DNA of 64,000 bases. Origin: JANQJD01 sp965601685 (GTDB lineage: Bacteria; Pseudomonadota; Alphaproteobacteria; Rhodospirillales; Rhodospirillaceae). Positions 1 to 10,628 of this stretch are shown here, in pieces (position 1 is the first letter of the stretch; every line of letters begins with the position of its first letter). The notes beneath the pieces are model-generated. The model saw only the letters and a list, made by a program, of their open reading frames with translations. It was not told the DNA's origin and searched no databases. Position numbers and translations under genes: made by a program. Location of the stretch: assembly GCA_965601685.1 (NCBI GenBank), contig CBFCWI010000002.1, forward strand, positions 496,001 to 560,000, read 5' to 3'.

Positions 1-748
1 GACGGTAGCCATAGTTAGCGACTCCGTTCTGCCAAAGGGTTTCGCCTCTTTTGTCGAGGCCGACACGCACGGCATAAACACCGATTCGTGGTTTTTGATA
101 CTCACCAAGATACAGATTAGCGGTTGGATAGCCAAGCCATCGACCCCATTGGTCGCCATACTCGACACGACCCTCTACCTCGAAATAGCGACCGAGTAGC
201 CATGCCGCATCGCGGGGGCGTCCCTCTACTAGACACGTCCGCACTTGTGTCGAGGAATAAGTGACACCGGTGGCGCTTCGCACAGGTGGGACAGCCGTTA
301 CGGCAAACCCACGACTTCTCCCGAGAGCCTCCAGCACTGTTACATTACCACTCCGGCCCTGGCCGAATAAGTAATCGTACCCTACCACTACATGACGTGC
401 ACCGATTCCTTCTACCAGCACATGATCCACGAATTCAGCTGCAGTGTGGCGAGCAAACTTCAAGTCGAAATGCTGGGCAATTAAAAAATCTACTCCTAGT
501 GCTTCGAGGGTACGCGCCTTTGTGCGAAACGGTGTCAGACGAAAGGAATCCTTGTCCTTCGCCAACACAGCACGGGGATGAGGCTCAAAGGTCATGACAC
601 CGACTGGCATGGCGGCGGCCAGACCAATGTCTCGTGCTGTTGCGATTACAGCCTGGTGCCCTAAATGTACGCCGTCGAAATTGCCAAGCACCACAACACT
701 ACCGCGCACCTCTGTGGGCAATTCTGTGTAATGGCGGAACAGACGCAT
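1..748 (-). CDS. ribF: Bifunctional riboflavin kinase / FAD synthetase (partial)
   Basis: RibF phosphorylates riboflavin to FMN and adenylates FMN to FAD. The reading frame is open to the left edge, so the C-terminus lies outside the window. About 249 codons are visible. The N-terminal FAD synthetase domain carries the nucleotidyltransferase signature GNFDGVHLGH near residue 22, then MTFEPHPR near residue 52. The flavokinase domain begins near residue 190 with the substrate loop GYPTANL. I chose the ATG at 748. An in-frame GTG at 775 would overlap the end of the upstream MaoC gene by 8 bases and is a reasonable alternative. The tight spacing suggests co-transcription with the MaoC gene. The family assignment is firm. 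Confidence 0.93.
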   Translation of the reverse strand, partial: MRLFRHYTELPTEVRGSVVVLGNFDGVHLGHQAVIATARDIGLAAAMPVGVMTFEPHPRAVLAKDKDSFRLTPFRTKARTLEALGVDFLIAQHFDLKFARHTAAEFVDHVLVEGIGARHVVVGYDYLFGQGRSGNVTVLEALGRSRGFAVTAVPPVRSATGVTYSSTQVRTCLVEGRPRDAAWLLGRYFEVEGRVEYGDQWGRWLGYPTANLYLGEYQKPRIGVYAVRVGLDKRGETLWQNGVANYGYR

Positions 749-767
749 GGTCACGGAGGGAATATCC

Positions 768-1199
768 TCAGTCACGAGTTGGCATGAGGACGACGGCCTC
801 ACCATCCACAACAACATGCGTGTCTACGAAACAGCGGGTAGCCAGGGTTGCAAACTTCTTTTGCGCGTCTAGAGCCCTGATCTCTACCCGTACCACTACG
901 GTGTCGTGAATATGGACAGGTGCGAGGAACTTCAAGGTCTGGGTTATATAAATGCAACCTGGTCCTGGCATACGTGTTGCCATGCACGCTGAGATATAAG
1001 CGCCACATAGAGCACCGTGGGCGATACGTGTCTTAAAGCGGGTCTTTTTAGCGTATTCCTCGTTCAGATGCACCGGACTGTAGTCACCGGAAACTCCGGC
1101 GAACTGTACAATATCAGCCTCGGTGATAGTCCGGGCAAACACACCCTTCAGGCCGATGGTTAGATCTTCGAAATAAAGGCCATTCAGTTCATCGATCAT
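768..1199 (-). CDS. MaoC-like (R)-specific enoyl-CoA hydratase
   Basis: A 143-residue single hot-dog domain of the MaoC/PhaJ family, which hydrates trans-2-enoyl-CoA to (R)-3-hydroxyacyl-CoA, often to feed polyhydroxyalkanoate synthesis. The family's catalytic Asp and His sit in GDYSPVH (residues about 38-44), followed by the conserved RIAHGAL segment. Length matches the short R-hydratases. It lies directly upstream of ribF on the same strand. The exact substrate cannot be read from sequence, and no polyhydroxyalkanoate synthase is present in the window. Confidence 0.85.
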   Translation of the reverse strand: MIDELNGLYFEDLTIGLKGVFARTITEADIVQFAGVSGDYSPVHLNEEYAKKTRFKTRIAHGALCGAYISACMATRMPGPGCIYITQTLKFLAPVHIHDTVVVRVEIRALDAQKKFATLATRCFVDTHVVVDGEAVVLMPTRD

Positions 1200-2589
1200 G
1201 GTTCCCTGCCTTGCCTCCCTTGCTGTTAGGTAGAGCAGATTCTACAGCGAGGTCTCACACTGGACAACCACGTGATCGCTGCCCTGGTTCAAATGACAGA
1301 GAATCATGTGGTAACGCTTTTTCGCTTGGCAAGGAGAGCATTGCTTTGTGGTGTTTATGCCATGAGTTTAGCTTACATATCTCTTAGATTGAGACTACAC
1401 GGTGTTACATGCGGCTGAAGCCGTTGGGAGGGGTTGCAGCAGAGACCCGTTTGAGGCAATGACTGTCTCAGCTAGCGTGCGGATCGTCTTGGCATCCATC
1501 ATACCAGTGGCTTACCGTTTCTGCTTGCTATCAAACGTACGAAGGCCTTGCTCGCTCATATGAGCCGCAGAAGAAGCGGATTTGGCTGCCGTTGCCGTGG
1601 AGCGTGGGAGATAGATTATCCCTATACTCTAGACGATGGCGCTACCACCTGCTTATCTGTATACCCTACAATACTGGGAGCTAGGATGGGCGTTGCAGAT
1701 GCTGGCGACTCTGTTCTTCGGTTGTTAACAAACATAAACTTGCAACACGCGCAGTGCTAACTCTCGCATAGGTACGTGGGCCCATTGAGCCACTGAACTG
1801 TGAGAGCGCTGAACGGGGGGGGACATAGAACAATGAAAGTATTTGTATGGCATACAAAGATAATTTGCACAATGGCTATAAAAAAGTATGATCTTTTGGC
1901 GATCATGGCTATGAATTAGAGGGTTCTGAGCAAGCGCTATCGTAATCATGATGGTACAATATGTCTTATAATACACTTTATGAGGTAAAAATATTTATCT
2001 TCTCTTTGTATTCATTGAATAATTGTGATTAGAAAATTATTTTCTATACTATAGAGTCTCTATCATAACTGTCTCTTCTCTCTTCCTACACTCATTCTTT
2101 CAATCTCTCATCTCATGCACAGTGAGATTCAGGACGATTAGATCGCAGTCTTGCGATGATAGAATAACATGGCGTCTTCACGTCTCGCTGAACCTTCCCA
2201 ATCCCGAAAGTTCCTCCTGTTTCGTGGTCTTTTCCTTGTATGGACTACATAATCTGTTAAAGATTCTGCTGAAGATGAAGAGGCTTACAGGCAGGTTGAC
2301 GCGCTACACCGTCGTTATCTCTCAGCCGTTCACGCTAGGCATACTGGATTTATTTGAGCTGCAGCGAGCAGATCATGATATCTCGACAAGTCGTCCACGT
2401 CCCTAGAATCATTCCGAGCTATGATTCCCAAATGATTGTACAGGCCCAGCTTTCCTGGGAAGCAGAGAAGTGAATGAGCCAACAGAAAGCAGCACTAAAA
2501 AAGGGCCTTGCCCTGGAAGCACACTGCAAGGCGTCTGCAGGGGATCACCTGTTGACGACTAACTCGGAGCGTGGTCATTGCTCTGTCCA
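1200..2589. other. Gene-free stretch, about 1.4 kb
   Basis: No recognisable protein, tRNA or repeat was found. The centre (about 1900-2100) is markedly AT-rich compared with flanking genes. A frame from 2169 to 2357 reads as 62 codons broken by one stop at 2250-2252 and could be the last trace of a gene, but I cannot identify it. No SAM riboswitch motif was recognised ahead of metK. Confidence 0.5.
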
Positions 2590-3789
2590 ATGACTCCATC
2601 CAATGACGGAGCACAAGGCGTGGTGAAGTCGAACTACCTGTTCACGAGTGAGTCCGTTTCCGAGGGACACCCGGATAAAGTGTGTGACTGCATATCAGAT
2701 GCTATACTCGATACATTCATGGCGTCTGATCCATATTCCCGAGTTGCTATAGAAAGTCTTGCCACAACTAACTGTGTTGTTCTCGCTGGTGAAGTCCGTG
2801 GGCCAGAGCAGATTGCCACTGACGTTATGATCGAAACAGCCAGACAGGCTGTGCGCGGCATTGGCTATGAACAGGACGGCTTTCACTGGAAGACCATGGA
2901 TGTTCTCGTTCGTGTGCATCAGCAGTCAATTGATATCGCAAGAGGCGTTGATGCTGCTGCCTACAAAGACGAAGGTGCTGGGGACCAGGGAATCATGTTC
3001 GGTTATGCCTGTAACGAGACACCAGAATTAATGCCGGCGCCGATTCAGTTTGCCCACGCTATCCTACGTTCTCTATCTGAAGCCCGTCACAGAGGTGAAG
3101 CATCTGTTTTGGGACCTGATGCTAAAAGTCAAGTCACTCTGCAATACCTGAATGGCCAGCCGGTACGAGCACGGTCTGTCGTGGTCTCAACCCAGCACGG
3201 TCCAGACCTTTCACAAGCAAAGGTGCGAGAGATTGTCCGCCCCCATGTACTGAAAATCTTACCTGCAGGCTGGATGTGCGAGGAGGCGCACTTTTATGTT
3301 AATCCGACCGGCCGTTTTGTCATCGGTGGTCCTGATGGAGACTGTGGTCTGACCGGCCGCAAGATCGTTGTAGACACTTATGGCGGCGCGGCCCCTCACG
3401 GGGGTGGGGCCTTTTCTGGCAAGGATCCAAGCAAGGTAGATCGCTCTGCAGCTTATGCAACCCGCTATCTTGCTAAAAATGTCGTCGCTGCTGGCCTCGC
3501 TCACCGTTGCTTAATTCAGTTATCCTACGCCATCGGCGTAACGCGGCCGTTGTCAGTTTATGTCGATACCCAGGGCACAGGTCATGTGGACGAAGAGCGG
3601 TTGTCTGCTGTTCTCCAGGAACTGATGGATCTCAGTCCGCGCGGGATTCGTGAACATCTTGGTCTTAACCGGCCTATCTATGCCCGCACAGCGGCCTATG
3701 GGCATTTCGGTCGGGTACCGGAACATGATGGCGGCTTTTCATGGGAACGCACGGACCTAGTTGAAGCATTAAGGACTGTCTTCTGTTGA
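2590..3789 (+). CDS. metK: S-adenosylmethionine synthetase
   Basis: MetK makes S-adenosylmethionine from ATP and methionine. The N-terminus has [16 protein letters not shown], the middle has the ATP-binding [12 protein letters not shown] near residue 122, and the C-terminal half has [19 protein letters not shown] near residue 272, all family signatures. The ATG at 2590 gives 399 residues, slightly longer than usual. An upstream in-frame TTG at 2578 and a downstream GTG just before [10 protein letters not shown] are alternatives. It overlaps the start of trmB (TTGA), so the two are probably translated together. SAM made here is used by TrmB, MoaA, QueE and the CobN pathway. The assignment is secure and only the start is uncertain. 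Confidence 0.95.
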   Translation: MTPSNDGAQGVVKSNYLFTSESVSEGHPDKVCDCISDAILDTFMASDPYSRVAIESLATTNCVVLAGEVRGPEQIATDVMIETARQAVRGIGYEQDGFHWKTMDVLVRVHQQSIDIARGVDAAAYKDEGAGDQGIMFGYACNETPELMPAPIQFAHAILRSLSEARHRGEASVLGPDAKSQVTLQYLNGQPVRARSVVVSTQHGPDLSQAKVREIVRPHVLKILPAGWMCEEAHFYVNPTGRFVIGGPDGDCGLTGRKIVVDTYGGAAPHGGGAFSGKDPSKVDRSAAYATRYLAKNVVAAGLAHRCLIQLSYAIGVTRPLSVYVDTQGTGHVDEERLSAVLQELMDLSPRGIREHLGLNRPIYARTAAYGHFGRVPEHDGGFSWERTDLVEALRTVFC

Positions 3790-4508
3790 AAAGAGTGGTG
3801 CCTGATTGCGTCATTGGGCCGCGCAGCTATGGCAGACGTCGAGGCAAGCGCCTAAGCAAGAGACGCCTGGCCCTGCTCGACACTCTACTTCCTCAGATCG
3901 TTATCCCCCGTCTGGAAAATGGTATTGACCCTTGGGCACTATTCCCAGTTAGACCACGAGCGCTGTGGCTGGAGATCGGCTTTGGCGGGGGTGAGCACTT
4001 AGTAGCTCAGGCTAGTCGCAACCCAGATGTGGGATTCATAGGCTGTGAGGTGTTTCTTAATGGAATTGCCAGCACGCTTGCGCACATCAGCACTCGAAAT
4101 CTTGCCAATGTGCGTCTATTTACAGATGATGTTCGCCTGCTGTTACGCGCGCTGCCAGATACTTGTCTGGAGCGTATCTTCCTACTCTTTCCAGATCCAT
4201 GGCCCAAAAAGCGGCATATACATCGCCGTCTCGTCTCGCCGGCTAACCTAGAGCATCTCGCGCGGCTTTTGTACGACGGCTGCGAGTTACGAATCGCGAG
4301 TGATGATAGAGTTTATCTGCGTTGGACCTTAGGACTCGTACCTGTGCATCCAGCCTTCCACTGGCTAGCACGTGCTCCGGATGATTGGCGGTATCCTCCG
4401 GCAGATTGGGTTACAACACGCTACGAGGCTAAAGCACTCCGTGCAGGTAGATGCTCGTTCTATTTGTGTTTTGAGCGTAAGCCACGACTCTCTTTGAAAG
4501 AGCTTTGA
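3786..4508 (+). CDS. trmB: tRNA (guanine-N7)-methyltransferase
   Basis: TrmB methylates N7 of G46 in the variable loop of tRNAs using SAM. The SAM-binding motif [10 protein letters not shown] is at residues about 62-71, and the family signature [14 protein letters not shown] is near residue 135. At 240 residues it is a normal length. The start is a TTG overlapping the metK stop, with an AAGGA motif about 10 bases upstream. GTG codons nine and twelve bases further in are possible. The metK-trmB-rimP-nusA order is standard in alphaproteobacteria. Confidence 0.93.
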   Translation: MKRVVPDCVIGPRSYGRRRGKRLSKRRLALLDTLLPQIVIPRLENGIDPWALFPVRPRALWLEIGFGGGEHLVAQASRNPDVGFIGCEVFLNGIASTLAHISTRNLANVRLFTDDVRLLLRALPDTCLERIFLLFPDPWPKKRHIHRRLVSPANLEHLARLLYDGCELRIASDDRVYLRWTLGLVPVHPAFHWLARAPDDWRYPPADWVTTRYEAKALRAGRCSFYLCFERKPRLSLKEL

Positions 4509-4642
4509 CCATGGGGCAGATAGTGTTATCCTCCGAGAGGTACAGCTTTGCTGTGTCACTATGGCTCTGCTCTCAAGCTCAAAGTGTGTTGTGTGTAGAG
4601 TAGGTGGTGTATTTGCTTCACTCTTGCCTCTTGGACCGGGCT

Positions 4643-5155
4643 ATGGAACAAAAGATTGTGGCATTGGTTCAGCCAACTTTAGAAGGTATGGGTTATGCGC
4701 TTGTGCGTATCTTGATCCAGGGTAAGGGACGCTGCATCTTGCAGGTGATGGCTGAACGTCAGGATCGTGCGGCTATGAACATCGACGACTGTGCTAGTCT
4801 CTCCCGAGCCGTGTCGGCTGTTCTGGACGTTGCAGATCTGATTCAAGGGCCCTATGTTCTCGAAGTGACTTCACCAGGGCTAGATCGGCCACTCACCAAA
4901 CCAGAGGATTTTGCACGATTTGCAGGTTACGAGATGCGGCTAGAGACCTGGCGGTCCATCACGGGGCGTCGTCGTTTTCGGGGCAGGCTACTGGGTCTGA
5001 GTGCAGAAGGTGCAGTGCATCTTACGCTGTCTGAAGGGGGCGAAGTGGTCATTCCACAGGCTGAGGTGGCAAAGGCGAAACTGGTATTAACGGATGAACG
5101 GGTAGCCGTACGGCCCAAAGCTGTAACGGCACAGCGGAAAGAACGAGAGCCATAG
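4643..5155 (+). CDS. rimP: Ribosome maturation factor RimP
   Basis: RimP assists 30S subunit maturation. The N-terminus EQKIVALVQPTLEGMGYALVRI and the central VTSPGLDRPL motif are typical, followed by an Sm-like C-terminal domain. I chose the ATG at 4643 because homologous proteins begin at this EQKI-like segment. The frame extends back to a GTG at 4604, but those 13 residues look unlike the family. No strong Shine-Dalgarno is visible at either start. It is the first gene of the nusA-infB block. Confidence 0.9.
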   Translation: MEQKIVALVQPTLEGMGYALVRILIQGKGRCILQVMAERQDRAAMNIDDCASLSRAVSAVLDVADLIQGPYVLEVTSPGLDRPLTKPEDFARFAGYEMRLETWRSITGRRRFRGRLLGLSAEGAVHLTLSEGGEVVIPQAEVAKAKLVLTDERVAVRPKAVTAQRKEREP

Positions 5156-5206
5156 CCTCGTCACGCAGGCGTAAGGAACCAGTACCCCCAAAAGAGCAGG
5201 TCACGC

Positions 5207-6727
5207 GTGATAGACAGGACTGCAGCACTTCCCCGCCCAGAACTTCTGCAGGTAGCAGACTCTGTAGCCCGGGATAAGGGCATTGACCGTGAAGAGGTGC
5301 TCGAAGCGATGGAACAGGCTATCCAGAAGGCTGGCCGTTCAAAATATGGGCACGAACATGACATACGTGCGCATATAGACCGCCGTACCGGCGAGATTCA
5401 ACTCGCCCGGTTTACAGAAGTGGTAGAGGCAGTCGACAATGAAATCACGCAGGTGAGTCTAGCGCAAGCTCAGCGTGTCAAGCCTAATGTTCTGAGAGGG
5501 GAATTTCTGATTGATCCTCTGCCGCCCATCGACTTTGGACGCATTGCGGCCCAGACTGCTAAGCAGGTGATTGTCCAAAAGGTGCGTGATGCCGAACGAC
5601 AACGTCAGTATGAGGAATATAGACATCGCGTCGCAGAAATTGTGCACGGACTCGTAAAACGGATGGAGTTCGGCAATGTTATCGTGGATTTAGGACGGGC
5701 TGAGGCTGTGTTGCGACGCGATGAACTGATTCCACGGGAACATTTTAAGAACGGTGATCGTGTCCGCGCCTATATTTACGATGTCCGCCCAGAAGCGCGA
5801 GGGCCGCAGATCTTTCTATCGCGGACTCATCCGCAATTCATGGCTAGGCTCTTTGCACAGGAAGTCCCCGAGATTTATGACAGCATTATTGAGATACGGG
5901 CTGTGGCTCGCGATCCTGGATCACGGGCAAAGATCGCGGTTGTCTCTAACGATTCCTCCATCGATCCTGTGGGGGCTTGCGTTGGTATGCGTGGCAGCAG
6001 AGTCCAAGCAGTAGTACAAGAACTGCAAGGCGAGAAGATCGATATCATTCAGTGGTCAACGGATCCGGCTACCTGCGTTGTGAATGCCCTGGCTCCCGCT
6101 GAAGTGGCTAAGGTCGTGCTGGACGAGGAGGCGAAACGGATTGAGGTCGTAGTCCCCGACGACCAGCTTTCTCTCGCTATTGGTCGCAGGGGGCAGAATG
6201 TTCGTCTTGCCTCACAGTTAACCGGCTGGGAGATAGACATCTTAACAGAAGCGGAAGAGTCGGAACGTCGCCAGGAGGATCTGAAGATTCGGACCAAGCT
6301 ATTTATCGAGGCGCTTTATGTGGATGATGTGATTGCTCATTTACTCGTTGCTGAGGGGTTTAGTACTGTCGAGGAAATCGCATATATCCCACTTGGAGAG
6401 CTTGTTGGTATCGAAGCGTTTGACGAAGGTGTTGCGGCCGAGTTGCAACAGCGCGCTGTTGCTTATCTTGAGGAACAGAATAGGAAATATGATCTGCAGC
6501 GCAGAGAACTAGGTGTCAATGATGCGGTGTCTGTTCTCAAGGGTCTGACACGAGCCATGCTGGTCACCTTGGGACGGAAAGGTATAAGAACCTTAGATGA
6601 TGTAGCTGACCTAGCGACCGATGAGCTGATAGATATTCTCGGCTCTGATGTCATCACGGTAGAGGATGCTGCAGCGGTGATCATGGCAGCACGGGCTCAT
6701 TGGTTCAAGACGAATACAGTCCCGTAA
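5207..6727 (+). CDS. nusA: Transcription termination/antitermination protein NusA
   Basis: NusA binds RNA polymerase and modulates pausing, termination and antitermination. Visible in order are the N-terminal RNA polymerase binding domain (about 1-125), an S1 domain containing the NVIVDLGRAEAVL segment (about 135-200), KH domains with VGMRGSRVQ (about residue 257) and AIGRRGQNVRLA (about 324), and two acidic helix-hairpin-helix repeats in the C-terminal 150 residues, as usual for proteobacteria. It starts at a GTG preceded by a purine-rich GAGCAGG segment. 506 residues is normal. It lies in the rimP-nusA-ylxR-infB operon. Confidence 0.95.
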   Translation: MIDRTAALPRPELLQVADSVARDKGIDREEVLEAMEQAIQKAGRSKYGHEHDIRAHIDRRTGEIQLARFTEVVEAVDNEITQVSLAQAQRVKPNVLRGEFLIDPLPPIDFGRIAAQTAKQVIVQKVRDAERQRQYEEYRHRVAEIVHGLVKRMEFGNVIVDLGRAEAVLRRDELIPREHFKNGDRVRAYIYDVRPEARGPQIFLSRTHPQFMARLFAQEVPEIYDSIIEIRAVARDPGSRAKIAVVSNDSSIDPVGACVGMRGSRVQAVVQELQGEKIDIIQWSTDPATCVVNALAPAEVAKVVLDEEAKRIEVVVPDDQLSLAIGRRGQNVRLASQLTGWEIDILTEAEESERRQEDLKIRTKLFIEALYVDDVIAHLLVAEGFSTVEEIAYIPLGELVGIEAFDEGVAAELQQRAVAYLEEQNRKYDLQRRELGVNDAVSVLKGLTRAMLVTLGRKGIRTLDDVADLATDELIDILGSDVITVEDAAAVIMAARAHWFKTNTVP

Positions 6728-6776
6728 AGCGGACGGACAAGGAGGTGGGGACAATGGTAACGCCAGTGGAAGCGCA

Positions 6777-7421
6777 ATGTGGCAGCATGATGAAGTGTCT
6801 GGTTCAGTAGTAGCCACGCCGGATCGGCCGCAATCTGCGACACGGCGGTGCTTAGTAGGCAGGGTTAGCCAGTTACAGACAGCTATGCTGCGCTTCGTGA
6901 TAGGACCAGATGCGCTAGTAGTTCCAGATGTTAGGGTAAAACTGCCAGGGCGGGGGTTTTGGTTGAGCGCCCGTCGGGATGTGGTAGAAACTGCGATAAT
7001 GCGGAAGGTGTTTACTAAAGCAGCACGCCAGCCTGTTTCTGTACCAGTCGATCTGGCTGATCGGGTTGATAGTTTGCTAGTGCGTCAGGTCCTTGATCTT
7101 ATTGGGTTGGGGAATCGTGCGGGGGCTGTAGTTTGTGGATATGAAAAGGTCTTTACTGCGGTTAAATCAGGACAGATTGCCTTCTTAATAGAGGCATGTG
7201 ATGCTGCGCCTAGTGGGTGCGAGAAGATCAGGCGTATAGGCAGAGAATTGCCAGTCATCAACCTGTTTGGGGGTGCCACGTTGGGAGCAGCAGTTGGTCA
7301 GGCGGAGGTCATGCACGTGGCAGTGAAAACGGGTCGCATGGCAGAAGTGTTATTGTTAGAGGCGAGTCGCCTGGTGTGCTATCGCGGTCTCAGTAATGGG
7401 ACCAAGATTGGCAAGTCGTGA
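6777..7421 (+). CDS. YlxR-L7Ae fusion, RNA-binding protein of the nusA-infB operon
   Basis: An alphaproteobacterial-type fusion: a YlxR domain (about 22-85, RRCLVGRVSQ and LPGRGFWLSARRD) followed by an L7Ae-like RNA-binding domain (about 100-190, DLIGLGNRAGAVVCGYEKV). The role is unproven; the family sits between nusA and infB and is thought to act on ribosomal or other structured RNA. The listed ATG at 6777 is the first possible start in frame but has no ribosome binding site. A strong GGAGGTGGGG at 6741-6750 is ideally placed for an ATG at 6754 in another frame, which stops at 6810. This suggests a recent frameshift at the 5' end. Confidence 0.8.
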   Translation: MWQHDEVSGSVVATPDRPQSATRRCLVGRVSQLQTAMLRFVIGPDALVVPDVRVKLPGRGFWLSARRDVVETAIMRKVFTKAARQPVSVPVDLADRVDSLLVRQVLDLIGLGNRAGAVVCGYEKVFTAVKSGQIAFLIEACDAAPSGCEKIRRIGRELPVINLFGGATLGAAVGQAEVMHVAVKTGRMAEVLLLEASRLVCYRGLSNGTKIGKS

Positions 7422-7550
7422 TCTATTGACTAAGAGTAACACGCTACTGCAAGATTGCGCACAGCGTTTCCAGTATCAGTAAGTTAGGATGGGGTCAAGG
7501 TTTGCTTGATCTCTCTCTGCGCTGCGGATGAAAGGCAAAGCTGGAGCTAC

Positions 7551-10091
7551 ATGAACGAGAAAGACCAAAAGTTGTCCTTATCGCCTAGGAGGCGTCTTGA
7601 GCTCAAGAAAACGGTAGATGCCGGTCAGGTACGCCAAAGCTTTTCTCATGGCCGTTCCAAGGTTGTCGCTGTTGAGGTTCGTAAGAAGCGTAGCATTCAA
7701 GCTCATGTCTCTGCTGATCAGGGGGGTGAGGTTCATACTACCGAAGATGTGCTCCAGGCCGCAGATGGCGGCGGTGATCTGACAGCCAGAGAAAAAGCCA
7801 GCCGCATGCGCGCACTGAAGGAAGCACAGCAGAAAGCAGAAGCAGAGACACGTCGGCGCGCTGCTGAGGAGGAGGCGCGTCGCAAGACTGAGGAAGAGGA
7901 AGCTCGCCGCCGCCAAGCTGCTGCAGAAGAAGAGAAGCGCCGCAAGGCCGAGGGCAGTAGACAGGCTATGGAACGGAATCGTGTGCCTGGGAACATGGCC
8001 GTTTCTGCCCGTGAGAACAGCAGGCCTGAAGGGGGGCGCAAGCCAGGGGAGGAGAAGCGCGCAGGGGAGAAAGATAGTACAGAAGTGCTCCGCTCTCGTG
8101 TCCTTCTGGAAGAAGAGGAGGAGGAAGGTGAGCGGAAAAAAGGGCCACGGACTCCCCAAACCAGGCAGCCAGCTGCCAAACGCGAAGCGCGACGTCGTTC
8201 TGCTAAGCTGACTGTGACCTCTGCCCTGGATGATGATGATCGTTCACAGCGTGGGCGGTCTATTGCGGCTCTGCGACGCGCCCAGGAGAAGGAGCGCCGT
8301 AAACAGATTCTACAGCAGAAGTCGAACGAAAAGGTAGTCCGTGAAGTCGTCATTCCTGAAGCCATCACCGTTCAAGAGTTAGCTAACCGTATGGCCGAAC
8401 GTGGAGCGAATGTTATCAAGGTTTTGATGCGTGTAGGCGTTATGGCGACAATCAACCAGTCCATCGATGCCGATACAGCAGAATTGGTGGTCAGCGAGTT
8501 TGGCCACATGTCGAAACGGGTGGCTGATGCTGATATCGAGGAGGGCGTCCTAGGTCCAGAAGACATGGCAGACCAGCTTGTGCCGCGGGCACCAGTAGTC
8601 ACTGTCATGGGCCATGTTGACCATGGTAAGACTTCTCTGCTTGATGCCTTACGACAGACAGACGTGGTATCAGGGGAAGCGGGTGGCATCACACAGCACA
8701 TCGGCGCTTATCAGGTTGCTCTGCCGACTGGGCAACATATCACCTTCATAGATACGCCAGGACATGAGGCTTTCACTGCCATGCGAGCCCGTGGAGCTAA
8801 GGTCACAGACATCGTCGTTTTGGTAGTTGCTGCTGATGATGGTGTCATGCCGCAGACCATCGAGGCCATTCGTCATGCCCGTGCTGCTGGTGTACCCGTA
8901 GTAGTAGCAATTAACAAGCTGGATAGGCCGGAAGCCAATCCAGAACGAGTGCGCAATGATCTTCTGCAGCATGGTGTTGTGCTGGAAAGTCACGGAGGCG
9001 ATGTATTATCTGTTGAGGTGTCAGCTAAGAAACGGTTCAATCTTGAAAGACTTGAGGAAGCAGTCTTGTTACAAGCCGAAATACTAGATCTCAAGGCCAA
9101 TCCGGACCGTTCTGCCATAGGCACTATTATTGAAGCTCGTGTGGAAAAGGGGCGCGGTTCTGTCGCAACTGTTCTGGTTCAGCGGGGCACCCTGAAGACT
9201 GGTGATGTATTTGTCGGCGGCAAGGAATGGGGACGTGTCCGTGCCTTGCTAGATGACCGAGGACAGCGTGTGGAACAGGCTGGGCCAGCTGTACCAGTCG
9301 AAGTGCTGGGCTTTCAAGCTGCACCGGATGCCGGTGATGATTTTATTGTAGTTGAGGACGAGATGAGGGCCCGTGAGATTGCCAGTTACCGCCAGCGCAA
9401 ACAACGTGAAACCCAGCAGGTCCAGAGCGGCCGTGGCTCTCTGCAGGAGATGTTTGCCCGTATCCGGACTGGCGATGCTAAAGAGCTTGCGGTTGTTATA
9501 AAAGGTGATGTTCAAGGTTCAGTAGAAGCTATTACCAACACTTTGGGTAAGCTCGGCACGACTGGTGCCAAGATACGTGTCTTGCACGCGGCGGTGGGGA
9601 GTATCAACGAATCTGATGTTACTCTTGCTAAGGCATCACAGGCACTGATCATTGGCTTCAATGTCCGTGCTAATCCGCAGGCCAGAGAAATGGCACGTCG
9701 TGATGGTGTTGATATTCGGTATTATTCAGTCATCTATAATGTTGCCGATGACGTGCGAGCCGTTTTATCTGGGATGCTAGAACCCACCTACCGTGAGAAG
9801 TTTCTAGGGTACGCAGAGATTCGGCAAGTCTTTACCATCAGCCGTGTTGGTAAAGTAGCTGGTTGTATGGTCACAGAAGGTCTCATCCGGCGTGGTGCAA
9901 AGATACGTCTCCTGCGCGATAATGTTGTTGTTCACGAAGGGAATCTGTTGCAGCTTAAACGGTTTAAGGAGGATATTCGCGAGGTAAGAGCTGGCTTTGA
10001 TTGTGGAGTGTGTCTTGAGAATTATCACGACATACGGGACAATGACATGGTTGAATGCTATGAGATGGAAAAGGTCGCCACTGTTCTATGA
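7551..10091 (+). CDS. infB: Translation initiation factor IF-2
   Basis: IF-2 is the GTPase that places initiator tRNA on the ribosome. The ATG at 7551 follows a GGAG motif and gives 846 residues. The N-terminus has the alphaproteobacterial [17 protein letters not shown] box, then a long Glu/Arg/Ala-rich coiled-coil region (about 85-260) as in relatives. The G domain carries GHVDHGKTS (about 353), DTPGHEAF (about 401) and NKLD (about 454), followed by the beta-barrel and C-terminal fMet-tRNA domains. The frame extends 45 bases further upstream to a TTG, which I reject because it lacks conservation. Confidence 0.96.
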   Translation: MNEKDQKLSLSPRRRLELKKTVDAGQVRQSFSHGRSKVVAVEVRKKRSIQAHVSADQGGEVHTTEDVLQAADGGGDLTAREKASRMRALKEAQQKAEAETRRRAAEEEARRKTEEEEARRRQAAAEEEKRRKAEGSRQAMERNRVPGNMAVSARENSRPEGGRKPGEEKRAGEKDSTEVLRSRVLLEEEEEEGERKKGPRTPQTRQPAAKREARRRSAKLTVTSALDDDDRSQRGRSIAALRRAQEKERRKQILQQKSNEKVVREVVIPEAITVQELANRMAERGANVIKVLMRVGVMATINQSIDADTAELVVSEFGHMSKRVADADIEEGVLGPEDMADQLVPRAPVVTVMGHVDHGKTSLLDALRQTDVVSGEAGGITQHIGAYQVALPTGQHITFIDTPGHEAFTAMRARGAKVTDIVVLVVAADDGVMPQTIEAIRHARAAGVPVVVAINKLDRPEANPERVRNDLLQHGVVLESHGGDVLSVEVSAKKRFNLERLEEAVLLQAEILDLKANPDRSAIGTIIEARVEKGRGSVATVLVQRGTLKTGDVFVGGKEWGRVRALLDDRGQRVEQAGPAVPVEVLGFQAAPDAGDDFIVVEDEMRAREIASYRQRKQRETQQVQSGRGSLQEMFARIRTGDAKELAVVIKGDVQGSVEAITNTLGKLGTTGAKIRVLHAAVGSINESDVTLAKASQALIIGFNVRANPQAREMARRDGVDIRYYSVIYNVADDVRAVLSGMLEPTYREKFLGYAEIRQVFTISRVGKVAGCMVTEGLIRRGAKIRLLRDNVVVHEGNLLQLKRFKEDIREVRAGFDCGVCLENYHDIRDNDMVECYEMEKVATVL

Positions 10092-10175
10092 AACAGCTGT
10101 GTGATACGGAACATTATACCTTGTCCATAAGGGATGGAGTCATCACGTAACCTTCAGATCAGCGAATAGGCGCTC

Positions 10176-10601
10176 ATGACCAGACAATGCGCTAACAGAG
10201 GGCAACGGCGATTACGGGTGGGAGAGGCAATACGTCACGCGCTTTCTGAACTCATAGAGCGGACCAATTTCCGTGATCCTGAGCTGTTACAGACAAGCCT
10301 CACAGTGACCGAAGTGCGGATGAGCCCGGATTTGCGCAATGCCTTAGTGTTTGTGGTACCACTGGGCCGCAGCAATGCAGAATCTCTGTTATTCGGTCTT
10401 AGGCGCGTCCGTCCCTTTCTCCGTTACGCCCTAGGGCGTATGGTGCGGCTGCAATTCGTGCCTGAGCTATCTTTCAAGGCTGATACACGATTCGAGGAAG
10501 CCCATCGTATTGAGGAGATCCTGCGACGACCGGATGTGCTACGGGATCTACAGGGGAACAACTCGGCGGGAGGGACCTATCCAGCGGGAGCTCTTTGGTA
10601 G
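10176..10601 (+). CDS. rbfA: 30S ribosome-binding factor A
   Basis: RbfA is needed for late 16S rRNA processing and cold adaptation. The 141-residue protein shows the conserved N-terminal helix (RVGEAIRHALSELI), the LTVTEVRMSPDLRNALVFV core strand and the C-terminal PELSFKADTRFEEAHRIEEIL segment. It lies 84 bases after infB. In related genomes truB and rpsO follow, but here the next feature is a tRNA-Ser on the opposite strand, so the operon stops early. Confidence 0.92.
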   Translation: MTRQCANRGQRRLRVGEAIRHALSELIERTNFRDPELLQTSLTVTEVRMSPDLRNALVFVVPLGRSNAESLLFGLRRVRPFLRYALGRMVRLQFVPELSFKADTRFEEAHRIEEILRRPDVLRDLQGNNSAGGTYPAGALW

Positions 10602-10628
10602 GAAGTGAATGGACGGCACACCTGCGTG

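Noticed and set aside
2400..2589. Possible SAM riboswitch ahead of metK
   Set aside because: A GGGCCTTGCCC hairpin is visible, but no SAM-I, SAM-II or SAM/SAH core motif could be recognised.
7578..8368. Long minus-strand frames (193 and 211 codons) opposite the start of infB
   Set aside because: They are the complement of the repetitive Glu/Arg/Ala codons of the IF-2 coiled coil and have low-complexity Ser/Arg or Leu/Phe content with no family features.
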